From SOJA01 sp964598485 (GTDB lineage Archaea > Thermoproteota > Bathyarchaeia > Bathyarchaeales > Bathycorpusculaceae): DNA of 64,000 nucleotides. The stretch lies in contig CAZRCD010000001.1 of the NCBI GenBank assembly GCA_964598485.1, forward strand, positions 496,001 through 560,000, read 5' to 3'. Shown here one piece after another: positions 50,927 through 60,018 of the stretch. A program made the translations under genes and the position numbers. Under the pieces are notes generated by a model, which saw only the letters and a program-made list of their open reading frames with translations, searched no databases and had not been told where the DNA came from. How positions within the stretch are numbered: position 1 is the stretch's first letter; the number at the start of each line of letters is the position of its first letter.

Positions 50927-52177
50927 TCACTTTATCATTCCATACCCTATTAGTCTCCATCTACCCGCCATTTTTCTGCTTATTGCAACTCTGGAGCCTG
51001 TTTGTGCACAAACTTGTCTCGTGAGCTGAACTTTGACAGCGTTTTTCTTTGTGGAGGTGACTTTCCCAACGGTTATTGCTGAGCCTACATGTAGAAGCAA
51101 TGTCTCGCCCATATTTATTTTCTCAATCTTCACAAGTTCTTTTGTTCCTACGGCTCGCTCAAGAATTTGTGTTTCTAATGTTAATTCCGAGAGCGTTGGG
51201 GGAAGCTCGTTTTTTCTTCCTGCCACGTTGCCTGTTAGTCCATCTGCTTTTGAGAATGAGGGGTCTAAAAGTGTTCCTACTCCAACTAATCCGCCGCAAT
51301 GAGCTTTCTTCACATTTTTTCCTCCTACGTGTAAGCTAGTGATCTCGCTTGTTAGGGGGTTATAGACTTTTTTTCCTTCCTTTTCTGTACTGATTCCTGG
51401 GCGAATCTCTATTTCGTGTCCAACCGCGAATTTGCCCTGCAGTATTGTGCCTCCAATGACTCCTCCTTCCAGCTTCTCAACTGGAGTGCCCGGCTTATTG
51501 ATATCGAAGGAGCGAACCACATACATCAATGGAGGTTTTGTTTCATTCCTCTTCGGCGTAGGAATAAACTCCTCCATAGCTTGAATGAGAACATCCGTGT
51601 TCACTGCTCGTTGTGCCGAAACAGGAATTATGGGAGCGTTTTCGGCAATTGTTCCCTTAACAAAGTTCTTGATTTCTTGATAACTTTGGCGTGCTCTTGC
51701 CTCATCAACAATGTCAATCTTGTTTTGCACGATAACGATGTTTTTTATGCCAACTATTTCAGTTGCTGCTAAATGCTCTCTTGTCTGTGGCTGAGGACAC
51801 GGCTCGTCTGCTGCTATCACAAGTATTGCTCCGTCCATTATTGCTGCTCCTGAGAGCATTGTCGCCATTAACGCTTCATGACCTGGTGCATCCACAAAAC
51901 TGACTGCACGAATAAAGGTTGCTTTTAAACCGCAGTGAGGACAAACTGGTTTTGTCGAATAGTTACTTGGCGGTTCGCATTTTGGACATTTATAAATAGG
52001 CATGTCCGCATAGCCCAACCTTATTGTTATGCCTCTTTTCAGCTCCTCACTGTGCCTTGCCGCCCAAATACCTGTCAATGCTTGAACTAATGTTGTTTTG
52101 CCATGGTCAACATGACCTATAGTACCAACGTTTACCTCAGGTTGCCTTGATAAAGCCTTGCTTTTTTTCTTGCTCAT
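50927..52177 (-). CDS. eif2g: Translation initiation factor aIF2 gamma
   Basis: 416 aa GTPase. GTIGHVDHGKTTLVQALTG (P-loop), VSFVDAPGHEALMATMLSG (switch II), IVQNKIDIV (NKxD), and the zinc knuckle CPKCEPPSNYSTKPVCPHCG. It carries initiator Met-tRNA to the small subunit. The TCxGKTT-side switch GITIRLGYAD is also intact. Confidence 0.98.
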   Translation of the reverse strand: MSKKKSKALSRQPEVNVGTIGHVDHGKTTLVQALTGIWAARHSEELKRGITIRLGYADMPIYKCPKCEPPSNYSTKPVCPHCGLKATFIRAVSFVDAPGHEALMATMLSGAAIMDGAILVIAADEPCPQPQTREHLAATEIVGIKNIVIVQNKIDIVDEARARQSYQEIKNFVKGTIAENAPIIPVSAQRAVNTDVLIQAMEEFIPTPKRNETKPPLMYVVRSFDINKPGTPVEKLEGGVIGGTILQGKFAVGHEIEIRPGISTEKEGKKVYNPLTSEITSLHVGGKNVKKAHCGGLVGVGTLLDPSFSKADGLTGNVAGRKNELPPTLSELTLETQILERAVGTKELVKIEKINMGETLLLHVGSAITVGKVTSTKKNAVKVQLTRQVCAQTGSRVAISRKMAGRWRLIGYGMIK

Positions 52178-52239
52178 TTTGTTTTCCCATGAACGTTTAC
52201 AAGTTGTTAAAAGGATTAAATTGCGTGAGTTAATAAATT

Positions 52240-52665
52240 TTAAGTCTTAATCTCAGCTTCTTTTTTAGGTGTTTTTTCTTTCGTCTTCTTTTTTTCTTCT
52301 TTAGCTTTTTTTGGTTTCTCTATTATTTTCATGTTAATTTGCACTATTTCGTCTGTTATTACGTTACCACGAACCATTTTTCTCCTCCTTTGTCCCTCAT
52401 CTTTTGGGTTAAAGCCCACTCCTCCGCCTAGTATGATTTTTCTACGGACACCACCGTGAACGCTCGGTCTCATTGGAAATCCATCTTTGTCAGAGCCCCC
52501 AGTTATCTGCACCTTATGTCCTGATAAACCCACTATTGCCCCGTCTAGTGCTTCACCTACTCTTCTTCCAATCAACGGAACGGTTCGAGTTTCCTCCAGT
52601 TCAACAGTTTTTGAAGTTCCCAAATCAGGATCTGAAATGATTATTTTGAACTTAGCCAATTGCAA
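52240..52665 (-). CDS. rps6e: Ribosomal protein S6e (eS6)
   Basis: 141 aa. KIIISDPDLGTSKTVELEE, LIGRRVGEALDG, ITGGSDKDGFPMRPSVHGGV and RRKMVRGNVITDEIVQIN are the family motifs; a Lys-rich tail follows. Upstream of aif2g on the same strand. Confidence 0.97.
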   Translation of the reverse strand: MQLAKFKIIISDPDLGTSKTVELEETRTVPLIGRRVGEALDGAIVGLSGHKVQITGGSDKDGFPMRPSVHGGVRRKIILGGGVGFNPKDEGQRRRKMVRGNVITDEIVQINMKIIEKPKKAKEEKKKTKEKTPKKEAEIKT

Positions 52666-52735
52666 ACTCTCCAGTAATGTTATGAAAGCTGGGCATCTGT
52701 CTATTAAGGGTTTATGAAAATTTCGTGGTGAACGA

Positions 52736-54193
52736 CTACTCTACGTGTACTCTGAACAAGTCTATGTCTTCCCGCATTTCAGGCGTTAATTTGAGGAGTT
52801 CCCTTACGGCACGTTCAACATCCTTGGATTGTGTCACATACCTTCCAACAATGAGTATGTCTGCACCCTTTTCTAAGGCTTCCTTCGCGGTTTCCGGCAC
52901 TATGCCGCCTGCTACAGCGATAAGAAACCGCTTGTCTTTGAAGGTTTGCCGCAGTTCTTGAATAAGTTCTAAGCCAAGGGTTCTCCCGGTTTCTTGATCT
53001 ATTCCTCTGTGTAAAACTACTATGTCGGGGAATTCCTTTAGCGTCCTGAGTTTTTTGATTGGATCTTGTACGTTTAACATGTCTACTGCGGCGTATATTC
53101 CAAGTCTTTTCGCTTCATGGATGAAGGCGTTTAATGTTTCAACGGGTGCCAATCCAGCAGCAACTACTGCATCTGCTGTTTCCTCGTAAGCTAAGTCAGC
53201 TTCAACTTTGCCAACATCTAAAGTTTTTAGGTCTGCAACGAAGAATACGTCTCTGGCAATTTCTCTCAGTTCACTTATCACTTTTGTTCCATACCTTTTT
53301 ATGAGAGGTGTGCCGAGTTCCAATATTATTCTGTCGCTTCTCGGAAGCGAGGCTATGATCTTCTTATTTCGTCCTAAATCTGGTATGTCAAGTGCGATTT
53401 GCAGGTATGGTGGTCTCCACAGGCGTGGCACTTTGAATCCCATTATTGGATGTCTAGCTCTGTCCTTGTCATAGAGAACTTTTTCCAGAGGTGGATAATT
53501 CGCTAAGGCTCTTCTTAGAGCCAGTTTGGTTGCGCTATAATTGTAATGGTATATTTTGCGGTAGTCCTTGGCTTTCGGATGCACAAAAACGCTGCAAATT
53601 ATAACCCAATCATCAACTTTATCTTTCGGAAACATTCCCTCCTCAACTGCATCTGCAACAGCCTTCGCAACCGCTGACTGCGCTGGACCAAAAATCTTGT
53701 TCGCATCTTCCATATTCTTCACAGTAACCTTTGGCACAAGTAACGTATGCGGTTTAGGAGGCAAGTTAGGTCTAATAACAGCCAAAAGCGGCGTGTGTCC
53801 CATGGAAAGATTGGACAAACCAGCAGCAAAAGCCGCTCCAACAGGCCCTTCTTTATCACCTACCAAAAGATCTACATGAGCAACCTCATTTCCCTCTCCT
53901 ACCAAAGCCTCACCTATAAAATAAGTATGTTTTCCAGAAACCCCGACAGTTTCTATCACCTGAGCTGTCGATACAACGTCAGCTATCTCCTTAAAATCGA
54001 CATTAAACTCCTCAAGCCACGTATAAAGTGTGTCCCTATGTATGTTCAGCAACTTAGCCGTACCGGAAATTGTAGGCTTTGTCGGTCTGCCTTTCAAGAG
54101 ACTCCGAGCTTTCGCCTCCTTTTCCGCGGTTTCCATCAACACTTTTGTGAATTCCTCTCTAGTTTCTGGCTTCTTTATATTACTTTCCGACAT
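52736..54193 (-). CDS. fae-hps: HTH-Fae-Hps fusion: formaldehyde-activating enzyme / hexulose-6-phosphate synthase
   Basis: 485 aa. Residues 1-75: basic helix-turn-helix-like segment (TISGTAKLLNIHRDTLYTWL). Residues 80-240: Fae domain (GEALVGEGNEVAHVDLLVGD, GHTPLLAVIRPNLPPKP). Residues 270-485: Hps barrel (LQIALDIPDLGR, ARDVFFVADLKTLDVGKVEA, DIVVLHRGIDQE, VAGGIVPETAKEAL). In archaea Hps works in reverse to make pentose phosphate from hexulose-6-phosphate, and Fae captures the formaldehyde on a pterin. The N-terminal HTH is not part of the usual fusion. Confidence 0.92.
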   Translation of the reverse strand: MSESNIKKPETREEFTKVLMETAEKEAKARSLLKGRPTKPTISGTAKLLNIHRDTLYTWLEEFNVDFKEIADVVSTAQVIETVGVSGKHTYFIGEALVGEGNEVAHVDLLVGDKEGPVGAAFAAGLSNLSMGHTPLLAVIRPNLPPKPHTLLVPKVTVKNMEDANKIFGPAQSAVAKAVADAVEEGMFPKDKVDDWVIICSVFVHPKAKDYRKIYHYNYSATKLALRRALANYPPLEKVLYDKDRARHPIMGFKVPRLWRPPYLQIALDIPDLGRNKKIIASLPRSDRIILELGTPLIKRYGTKVISELREIARDVFFVADLKTLDVGKVEADLAYEETADAVVAAGLAPVETLNAFIHEAKRLGIYAAVDMLNVQDPIKKLRTLKEFPDIVVLHRGIDQETGRTLGLELIQELRQTFKDKRFLIAVAGGIVPETAKEALEKGADILIVGRYVTQSKDVERAVRELLKLTPEMREDIDLFRVHVE

Positions 54194-54553
54194 ATAACTC
54201 TGCCTTCAGAAATACTGTGAGAAAAAGTTGTATATAAATGTGTCGGGTATAACAAAAGAAAGTGAATCACACAGATAAATCTTATCGACCAAAATTTATC
54301 CTTCATGGTACAAAGTATAAGTGAAGCTTTATTCCTACACTGTTGTAGTTCTTGTTCGTGTTTGTCGGTCTTTATTGGTGGTTTTTCCGACATATGTGTT
54401 GGTTTTGAAATGCGAATCTGTGATCGTTGCAGTGTGTTTTGAGTGGTTGCGGTAAACTCTTGTATCGAATGAAAATAGGTTGTTGTTTTCTAAGTAAAGT
54501 CTATATATCCCGAGGCTTCAAACGTTTAAAATTAAAACCGTGAGGCTGACAAA
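54194..54553. other. Intergenic region with two opposing promoters
   Basis: Minus strand: TTTATATA at 54230-54237, 37 nt before the fae-hps ATG. Plus strand: CTATATAT near 54500 before the small membrane gene. The string TTTCCGACATAT occurs at 54183-54194 (fae-hps start) and again at 54384-54395, where it opens a second short minus-strand frame (MSEKPPIKTDKHEQELQQ) that soon loses coding character. No other gene seen. Confidence 0.5.
54230..54237 (-). promoter_or_regulatory. TATA box of fae-hps
   Basis: Reads TTTATATA on the minus strand, about 37 nt before the ATG. Confidence 0.6.
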
Positions 54554-54745
54554 ATGTCTTGGAAGGATTTGATTTGCTTATGTATGGTGATTGTAGGTGT
54601 GGTTTTATTTCTGTATGCTGCTAACTATTATGATGCATTGATTGGTTGGACCGGAGTATACCTTACAATTGCTGGTTTTCTTATGAAGATAGTTCTAATG
54701 GTTTGGGAGAGTTTAAAGGGTTCAGAAAAAAAGGAGGATGGCTAG
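54554..54745 (+). CDS. Small two-helix membrane protein
   Basis: 63 aa with LICLCMVIVGVVLFLYAA and GVYLTIAGFLMKIVLMVW and a charged C-terminal tail. Converges with the carboxypeptidase gene (4-nt tail overlap). Not recognised. Confidence 0.6.
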   Translation: MSWKDLICLCMVIVGVVLFLYAANYYDALIGWTGVYLTIAGFLMKIVLMVWESLKGSEKKEDG

Positions 54746-56277
54746 AAACCATAAAGCTTCGAATATTTTCTGTGTAGATAATTGAAGTACGGTTTGACGC
54801 TTAATTCTTCTCCAGTGATCCTTTTAATCAAGTCTGCTGGGTCGTAGAGGTTTCCATAATGATGGACGTTTTTGGTTAGCCATTGCCTTACGCCTTGGAA
54901 GTTGCCACTTGAAATTTGATTTTTCCAGTCTGACACATCTTTTTCCATAGTAGCCAGTATTTGCCCACTGAAAATGTTGCCTAATGCATAGCTTGGGAAA
55001 TAACCAAATGAGCCGCTACTCCAATGTATGTCTTGCATTACGCCTTCAGAATCGTTTTCGATGTCTACCCCAAGGTACTCTTTATATGTCTGGTTCCAAA
55101 TTTGTGGGAGTTCAGCTACTGTTATTTTGTTGGCAAATAAGTCGCGTTCAAGGTTGAACCTTACAATGATGTGAAGGCAATAGGTGACTTCGTCTGCTTC
55201 AACGCGAATCTTGGATGGCTTAACTTGATTAACAGCGTGAACGAACCTATCTAAGTCTACGTCAGAAAGGATGGTGCCTGTAAGTTCTTTCAGTTTTGGC
55301 AGAAAATAAATCCAGAATTCGCGTGACCTTCCTATTATGTTTTCTACGAACCGCGATTGTGATTCATGAAAACCTGAGGAGCAGGCTGTCCCAACTGGTT
55401 GAAAAATCCATTCTCGATTTAGGTTCTGTTCGTAAAGAGCGTGGCCTCCTTCATGCAATGTGGAAAATATGGACGATGCAAAGTTATCTTCGTAGTAGTG
55501 TGTTGTGATTCGCACATCATCATAGTATCCTGTTGTGAAGGGATGTTCAGTCTCATCAATCCTGCCTCCAGCTTCTTTCGACTTTATGTCATATCCGATG
55601 AGCTCAGTAAGTGATTCAGCAATTTTACGTTGTATGTCAATGGGGACTCGACGTTTGAGAATGGATATGTCTGGTTGTTTTGGAGCTACTTCACATTTCC
55701 TTATCAGCGAAACCAAGCCAACTCTCAATTCTGCAAAAACTTTGCTAATTGATTCTGCTGTCATCTTTGGTTCAAAAATGTCTATCAGAGCATCGTATGG
55801 TGTTGCTGTCTTTTTCACTTCCATCAAAATCTCTGCAGCCTTTTTTCTCAAGTCAAAGAGTTTCTCAAGTTCAGGCTTGAACATAGAAAAGTCTTTAGCT
55901 GCTTTCGCTTTCTTCCATACATCAATGGTTATAGCTTCTTGTTTTGCAGTTTCTGCAACAAGTTCCTCGGGAAGCTTAGTTTGTTCATCATAATGTTTCT
56001 TTATCAAGTATACGTTTCTCTTTTGAACGGTGTCAAGACTGTCGTATTCTGGCTGTCGCATAGTCTCCTTCAATAATTTTCCAAGTTCTGGGTCTGTGCT
56101 CATTTTATGTTCGATTCGACTAAGCATGGCAAGCTGTAGGCTTCGTAGCCTAATTGCTCTTGGCGGCATCTTTGTTTCCATGTCCCAGTGAACGATGGCT
56201 GCCGCTGATTCTAAGATGAAGAGATTTTTTGCTTTTTCCATCAGTTTTTTATAATTTGTCGTTAACGATCCAGCCAT
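54742..56277 (-). CDS. Carboxypeptidase Taq family (M32) metallopeptidase
   Basis: 511 aa. Zinc motif STLHEGGHALYEQNL (HExxH), with the family signatures TEHPFTTGYY, DDVRITTHYY, and SGFHESQSRFVENIIGRS, plus IRVEADEVTYCLHIIVRF. It removes amino acids from peptide C-termini in the cytoplasm. Confidence 0.95.
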   Translation of the reverse strand: MAGSLTTNYKKLMEKAKNLFILESAAAIVHWDMETKMPPRAIRLRSLQLAMLSRIEHKMSTDPELGKLLKETMRQPEYDSLDTVQKRNVYLIKKHYDEQTKLPEELVAETAKQEAITIDVWKKAKAAKDFSMFKPELEKLFDLRKKAAEILMEVKKTATPYDALIDIFEPKMTAESISKVFAELRVGLVSLIRKCEVAPKQPDISILKRRVPIDIQRKIAESLTELIGYDIKSKEAGGRIDETEHPFTTGYYDDVRITTHYYEDNFASSIFSTLHEGGHALYEQNLNREWIFQPVGTACSSGFHESQSRFVENIIGRSREFWIYFLPKLKELTGTILSDVDLDRFVHAVNQVKPSKIRVEADEVTYCLHIIVRFNLERDLFANKITVAELPQIWNQTYKEYLGVDIENDSEGVMQDIHWSSGSFGYFPSYALGNIFSGQILATMEKDVSDWKNQISSGNFQGVRQWLTKNVHHYGNLYDPADLIKRITGEELSVKPYFNYLHRKYSKLYGF

Positions 56278-56363
56278 TGCTATAAACTCCAGTTTGAAAG
56301 ATTAAGTTACGTAAGCTTCTTAAGTTTTTGTGATTAGGCTTCTTTGAATAAGCAAAATTGAGT

Positions 56364-56492
56364 GTGCGCGTGAGTAATTCGGGATTTCAAGCTAATGAAA
56401 TCGAAGAAGCCAGTAGGGGGCTTCAGCGTGAAACAAATAAGGACGCACATGTAAACTCTAGTGAGAGGAGAATTATTTGTCTCTGTTCTTAG
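56364..56492 (+). CDS. Possible short leader peptide gene
   Basis: 42 codons from GTG 56364: VSNSGFQANEIEEASRGLQR, then ETNKDAHVNSSERRIICL. It overlaps the start of the HerA-like gene by 16 nt in another frame. Composition is protein-like, but there is no clear ribosome site. Confidence 0.25.
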   Translation: MRVSNSGFQANEIEEASRGLQRETNKDAHVNSSERRIICLCS

Positions 56493-58576
56493 GCAAAGAA
56501 ATGGTGAATGAATCTCCAGTTGAATTACCTGTAAAGGCTTTTCACCGTCACCTCATGGCTCTTGGAGCCAGCGGATCGGGCAAGACTGTGCTTTGTAAAT
56601 GTGTGATGGAGGAAGCTGTTAGAAACGATATCCCTCTGATAATAGTCGATCCTCAGGGTGATATTTCCTCTCTCGCCTTGAAAGGAGATCCAGAGGAAAT
56701 TGAGAAACATGGGACACTTTTGGCGATTCAAGAAGAATTTTTTGAGAAGGCGAGAGTGGCCATATTCACTCCTGCCAGCAGCAAGGGCATCCCCATCAGC
56801 GTTAATCCGTTGAAGTTTCTCTCAGAAGACACTTCACGTGAGGAATCCATCTTAGCTCTTGACATGACAGCTACATCCCTCACAAGCTTTCTAGGATACG
56901 ACTTGAATTCAGACGCTGGAAAAGGAGCCAAAGCATACTTGTTTACGATACTGGAACATTTGTGGCGAGAAGGACAGACAGTAAAGGACATGGGCAACAT
57001 GGCTGACATAGTTCTAAGGCCCCCGGCAAAAATCACTGGGGTTCTCTACGATCTTGTTACAAAAAAGGAGCCTCAAGAGATTGCTAGGAAACTGCGTTTT
57101 CTTACGGTGGGAACGCCCTCTCTCATGTTTCAGATGGGGGTTCAGATAAACATTGATATGTTTATGGACCGAAGCGATGGAAAGGTGCCTGTTAACATCA
57201 TTTATATGAATACGCTCAGCTCCGCAAACGATAAACAATTTTTCTTAGCTACGTTGCTTAGAGAGCTTTATTGTTGGATGTTAAAGAATCCTTCGGAAGA
57301 TGTTCAGTTGCTGTTTTATGTTGATGAAATTGCTCCGTATATTCCGCCTTATCCTAGGAATCCTCCTCCAAAGGAAGCGTATGCGCTTCTCTTCAAGCAA
57401 GCGAGGAAGTATGGGATTGGGCTTGTGGCGGCCACTCAGAACGTGACTGATATAGATTATAAGGCTCTCGCGCAAGTGAACACGTGGTGTCTGGGTCGCA
57501 TGATGACGAAGCAAGACGTCGCTAGGGTGCAGAAAATCATACAATCAATAGATCCTATGCGGGCTGATATGGTTTTGCAGAGACTTCCAAGTCTTCAAAC
57601 AGGCGAGTTTCTTATGTTGTCTCCTGACTATTATGATAATGTAGTGGATTTTAAAGTTCGATGGCTGGTGACCAATCATTTGACACTGGATGAGAAAGAT
57701 CTTCCACAATGTTTGTCGCCAGAATCAAAGATGTTTTTCGAAAAGTACTTGCTACAGCAAAAGGAGGTCGCAGAAAAACCGGTTGCTCCCTCCCTTCCAT
57801 CCAAACCTCTTGAGGAACGAATTCAGCTATTCCTTAATTCTGCAAGACAAGGCGTCTCAGCAGACTCCATTGCAGAGAGCTTGAAAGTTGATGTTGAAGA
57901 CGTAGAAGAAGCGCTCGATGAACTTGTGAAGATAAGAATTGTGAAGAAAGGGCGTGTCAAAGATGACGCCGAGAACCTTTATTGGTTATCAAAATTCGGG
58001 TTCAAGCCTTCCAAGAGCATTATTGGAGAGGTTCTAACGATTCCTATCAGAATCACTCAAGTAGAGGCTTCTAAGAGAGTTAAGCCCATGCTCGAAGGCG
58101 GGTTATTCGGCAAGAAAGAAGAAATCTATGAAGCAGATCTCTCGCACATTCCAATCTGGAGAGTTTCAGCAACACGTGAGACAAGCAGATTCATTTTCAA
58201 GAAGAAAAAACATGATACGTACTACATGAGCGCACAAACCGGCGCCATAATATCACTTAAGAAAAAGGCGATAGTCTTTCATAAGTTGGTGACAAAGAGA
58301 GTAGAAAGGCTCAAAAACTTAGATGATGATGACGACATCACGTTTATCCCAAAACTGCCGAGTGAGGTGGAACGGTTTCCTAGAATTGGGATGGGAATAG
58401 ACAAAATCTATCGAAAATTACGATTGACGTTAGGTGTGAAACCAGTTTCCGCAGAAATAATACTGTTGCCAGTGTGGACTTTAAAGGTGAGACACAAGAA
58501 AAAGCTGGCCAAGCGTACAATAATCATGGATGCAGCTACTGGCCGTATCTTATCTGGGCATTTTCATACGCGTTAG
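56477..58576 (+). CDS. HerA/TraG-like ATPase (DUF87-type)
   Basis: 699 aa from TTG 56477 (GAGAGGAG upstream). Walker A ALGASGSGKTVLCKCV (about residue 29), Walker B VQLLFYVDEIAPYIPPYP (about 273), an Arg-rich VAATQNVTDIDYKALAQVN. Residues 445-500 read as a winged helix (ISADSIAESLKVDVEDVEE, with G/V start), followed by two beta-rich repeats with IPIWRVSATRE and LPVWTLKVRHKKK. Probably a DNA-translocating hexamer; not the short HerA paired with NurA. Confidence 0.82.
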   Translation: MSLFLGKEMVNESPVELPVKAFHRHLMALGASGSGKTVLCKCVMEEAVRNDIPLIIVDPQGDISSLALKGDPEEIEKHGTLLAIQEEFFEKARVAIFTPASSKGIPISVNPLKFLSEDTSREESILALDMTATSLTSFLGYDLNSDAGKGAKAYLFTILEHLWREGQTVKDMGNMADIVLRPPAKITGVLYDLVTKKEPQEIARKLRFLTVGTPSLMFQMGVQINIDMFMDRSDGKVPVNIIYMNTLSSANDKQFFLATLLRELYCWMLKNPSEDVQLLFYVDEIAPYIPPYPRNPPPKEAYALLFKQARKYGIGLVAATQNVTDIDYKALAQVNTWCLGRMMTKQDVARVQKIIQSIDPMRADMVLQRLPSLQTGEFLMLSPDYYDNVVDFKVRWLVTNHLTLDEKDLPQCLSPESKMFFEKYLLQQKEVAEKPVAPSLPSKPLEERIQLFLNSARQGVSADSIAESLKVDVEDVEEALDELVKIRIVKKGRVKDDAENLYWLSKFGFKPSKSIIGEVLTIPIRITQVEASKRVKPMLEGGLFGKKEEIYEADLSHIPIWRVSATRETSRFIFKKKKHDTYYMSAQTGAIISLKKKAIVFHKLVTKRVERLKNLDDDDDITFIPKLPSEVERFPRIGMGIDKIYRKLRLTLGVKPVSAEIILLPVWTLKVRHKKKLAKRTIIMDAATGRILSGHFHTR

Positions 58577-58701
58577 AGCCATTTGCACAAACGTTAGACA
58601 TAGTGCAAATTCTGCTTTTTGGTTGCGTGAGGTTTTTGGGGGAATAAAGTTAGAGTAAATTGGTGCTTCCGGAATAGGTTTAAATCTCGGTTTAAATTAT
58701 C

Positions 58702-58729
58702 GGGGGGTCAAATCTCTTCCCGCACACCA
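58702..58729 (+). repeat. tRNA 3'-end-like fragment with CCA
   Basis: GGGGGGTCAAATCTC followed by TTCCCGCACACCA: T-loop-like TCAAATC and an end with CACCA. No acceptor 5' strand or anticodon arm upstream. It lies just before the PIN-like gene. Confidence 0.35.
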
Positions 58730-58763
58730 TAGGGAATTAAAGTCCAAGGCGGTAAGGAAATTT

Positions 58764-59363
58764 GTGTGCATTACAGTGTTAAACGTAACATTGGATAATA
58801 ACTGCATTATCGATCTTGAGCAAAATAACGCCAGAGCCTCTCACTTAAAGAAACTGATTAAGATGCATTGCGACGGTAAAATAAACCTAAGAGTTGTTGC
58901 TATCAGTGCTTCTGAACGAAAACCGAACCTCTCGTATGTTTCTAATTTAAATGAATTCAAACATAGACTTGATGCAATAGGGTTAGGTAATGTTGAAATT
59001 CTTCCCACCGTTCTCTATCTTGGAGTGGGCTTCTTGGGATATTCTCTGTTAGGCGGAGGAGAGTTAGATGAACTTGAAAGAAAAGTTCAGCGAATTCTGT
59101 TCCCTACGATTGCGATTGAATTTTGCGATTTCTGCAAGGAACGTGGTTATAAACTGGATGATAATAAGGCGTGGAGTAGGTGGGTAAATGCCAAGTGCGA
59201 TGTGCTCGGGTTATGGAGTCATATTTGGTTTAAGGGCGATATTTTCATAACAACCGATAAGGACTTCCACAAGAAATCTGTCAAACCACGACTCATTGAA
59301 CTTGGCACTGGAAAAATTCTTAGACCAGATGAAGGTGTAAACCTGCTAGTCAGTGAATTATGA
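58764..59363 (+). CDS. PIN-like domain protein
   Basis: 199 aa. NVTLDNNCIIDLEQN at the N-terminus, AKCDVLGLWSHIWFKGDIFI near residue 150, then TTDKDFHKK: the D...(E)...D...T-x-D order of PIN nucleases. The inter-domain middle (60-120) is longer than in toxin-type PINs. Target unknown. It sits beside a tRNA-like fragment, so it may be on a former mobile element. Confidence 0.6.
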   Translation: MCITVLNVTLDNNCIIDLEQNNARASHLKKLIKMHCDGKINLRVVAISASERKPNLSYVSNLNEFKHRLDAIGLGNVEILPTVLYLGVGFLGYSLLGGGELDELERKVQRILFPTIAIEFCDFCKERGYKLDDNKAWSRWVNAKCDVLGLWSHIWFKGDIFITTDKDFHKKSVKPRLIELGTGKILRPDEGVNLLVSEL

Positions 59364-59483
59364 TTGTGCAGGGATAAGAGCGCAAAAAGTCTGTTCAAAA
59401 AAGAAGTTTTACGATAAAAACTCAAGTGATCGTATGCTCATGCAAATTCCGAGAATTCAAACCTTGACCTATCCACGGTATAA

Positions 59484-59585
59484 TGGTGCTCCGGCCGGGA
59501 TTCGAACCCGGGTCTTCGGCTCGAAAGGCCGGAATACTTAACCGGGCTATAGTCGGTAGAGCTGTTTATGCTCTTCTACCGGAGC
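59484..59585 (-). tRNA. tRNA-Glu (UUC) with an intron in the D-arm and encoded CCA
   Basis: Minus strand. Acceptor GCTCCGG pairs with CCGGAGC; T-arm CCGGG-TTCGAAT-CCCGG is canonical; anticodon loop CTTTCGA gives UUC (Glu). CCA is encoded (59484-59486). The body is 99 nt, 24 more than normal. The extra 24 nt (about 59552-59575) lie just after position 10, in the D-arm, and contain a CTACCG that can pair with the CGGTAG of the 5' exon, with a small AGC/GCT stem inside. This is a non-canonical archaeal intron position. Confidence 0.85.
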
Positions 59586-60018
59586 CCTGTTGCGGAGCAT
59601 CATTCAAAATGTGCTTTCACTCGAATAAACCTTATCCTTTTTTTAACGAACCTTAATACTTTCATCTTCGCTTTCGGAAGATCCTGTCGTCGTATTCTCT
59701 GGCAGCGTAATCAAAGCCTACTTCAAGCAACACTTTTGTGTTGAACGTTCTGTTTTGTGTTCGGTGTGTCTAGACCCCCCTTATATATAGGTTGAATTGA
59801 AGGTTCCCTGTTGGAATACCGTTTATCATTTTCAAGATTTTGTGGCGAATATTAGACTTCGAAATATGGAACTTAGCGCCGTGCGGAGTCTGCTCGACTA
59901 GATGATCTCTTCATGTACAAAATAATCTAGTAGCTTTGGCAGCTAACACTTCAGCTTTGCATTGATCTTCGGCTATCATTTGCTCCTTTAATGTTGTCTG
60001 TTGCATTCCAAGCACGCT
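59586..60018. other. Intergenic region between tRNA-Glu and the HD gene
   Basis: No gene supported. A minus-strand TTTATTC near 59622-59630 could be the tRNA promoter. A 22-codon minus-strand frame near 59670-59745 (LLEVGFDYAAREYDDRIF) looks protein-like but lacks a ribosome site; it may be a gene relic. A TTATATATAGG lies at about 59780. Confidence 0.4.

Noticed and set aside
51033..51339. Plus-strand frames of 87-89 codons
   Set aside because: Antisense to aIF2-gamma; composition reflects the GTPase gene.
54175..54393. 72-codon minus-strand frame upstream of fae-hps
   Set aside because: Only the first 20-25 codons look protein-like and the rest covers the fae-hps promoter; noted as a possible duplicated start but not annotated.
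59353..59541. 62-codon plus-strand frame ending in AGIRTRVFGSK
   Set aside because: Antisense reading of tRNA-Glu; a well-known annotation artefact.
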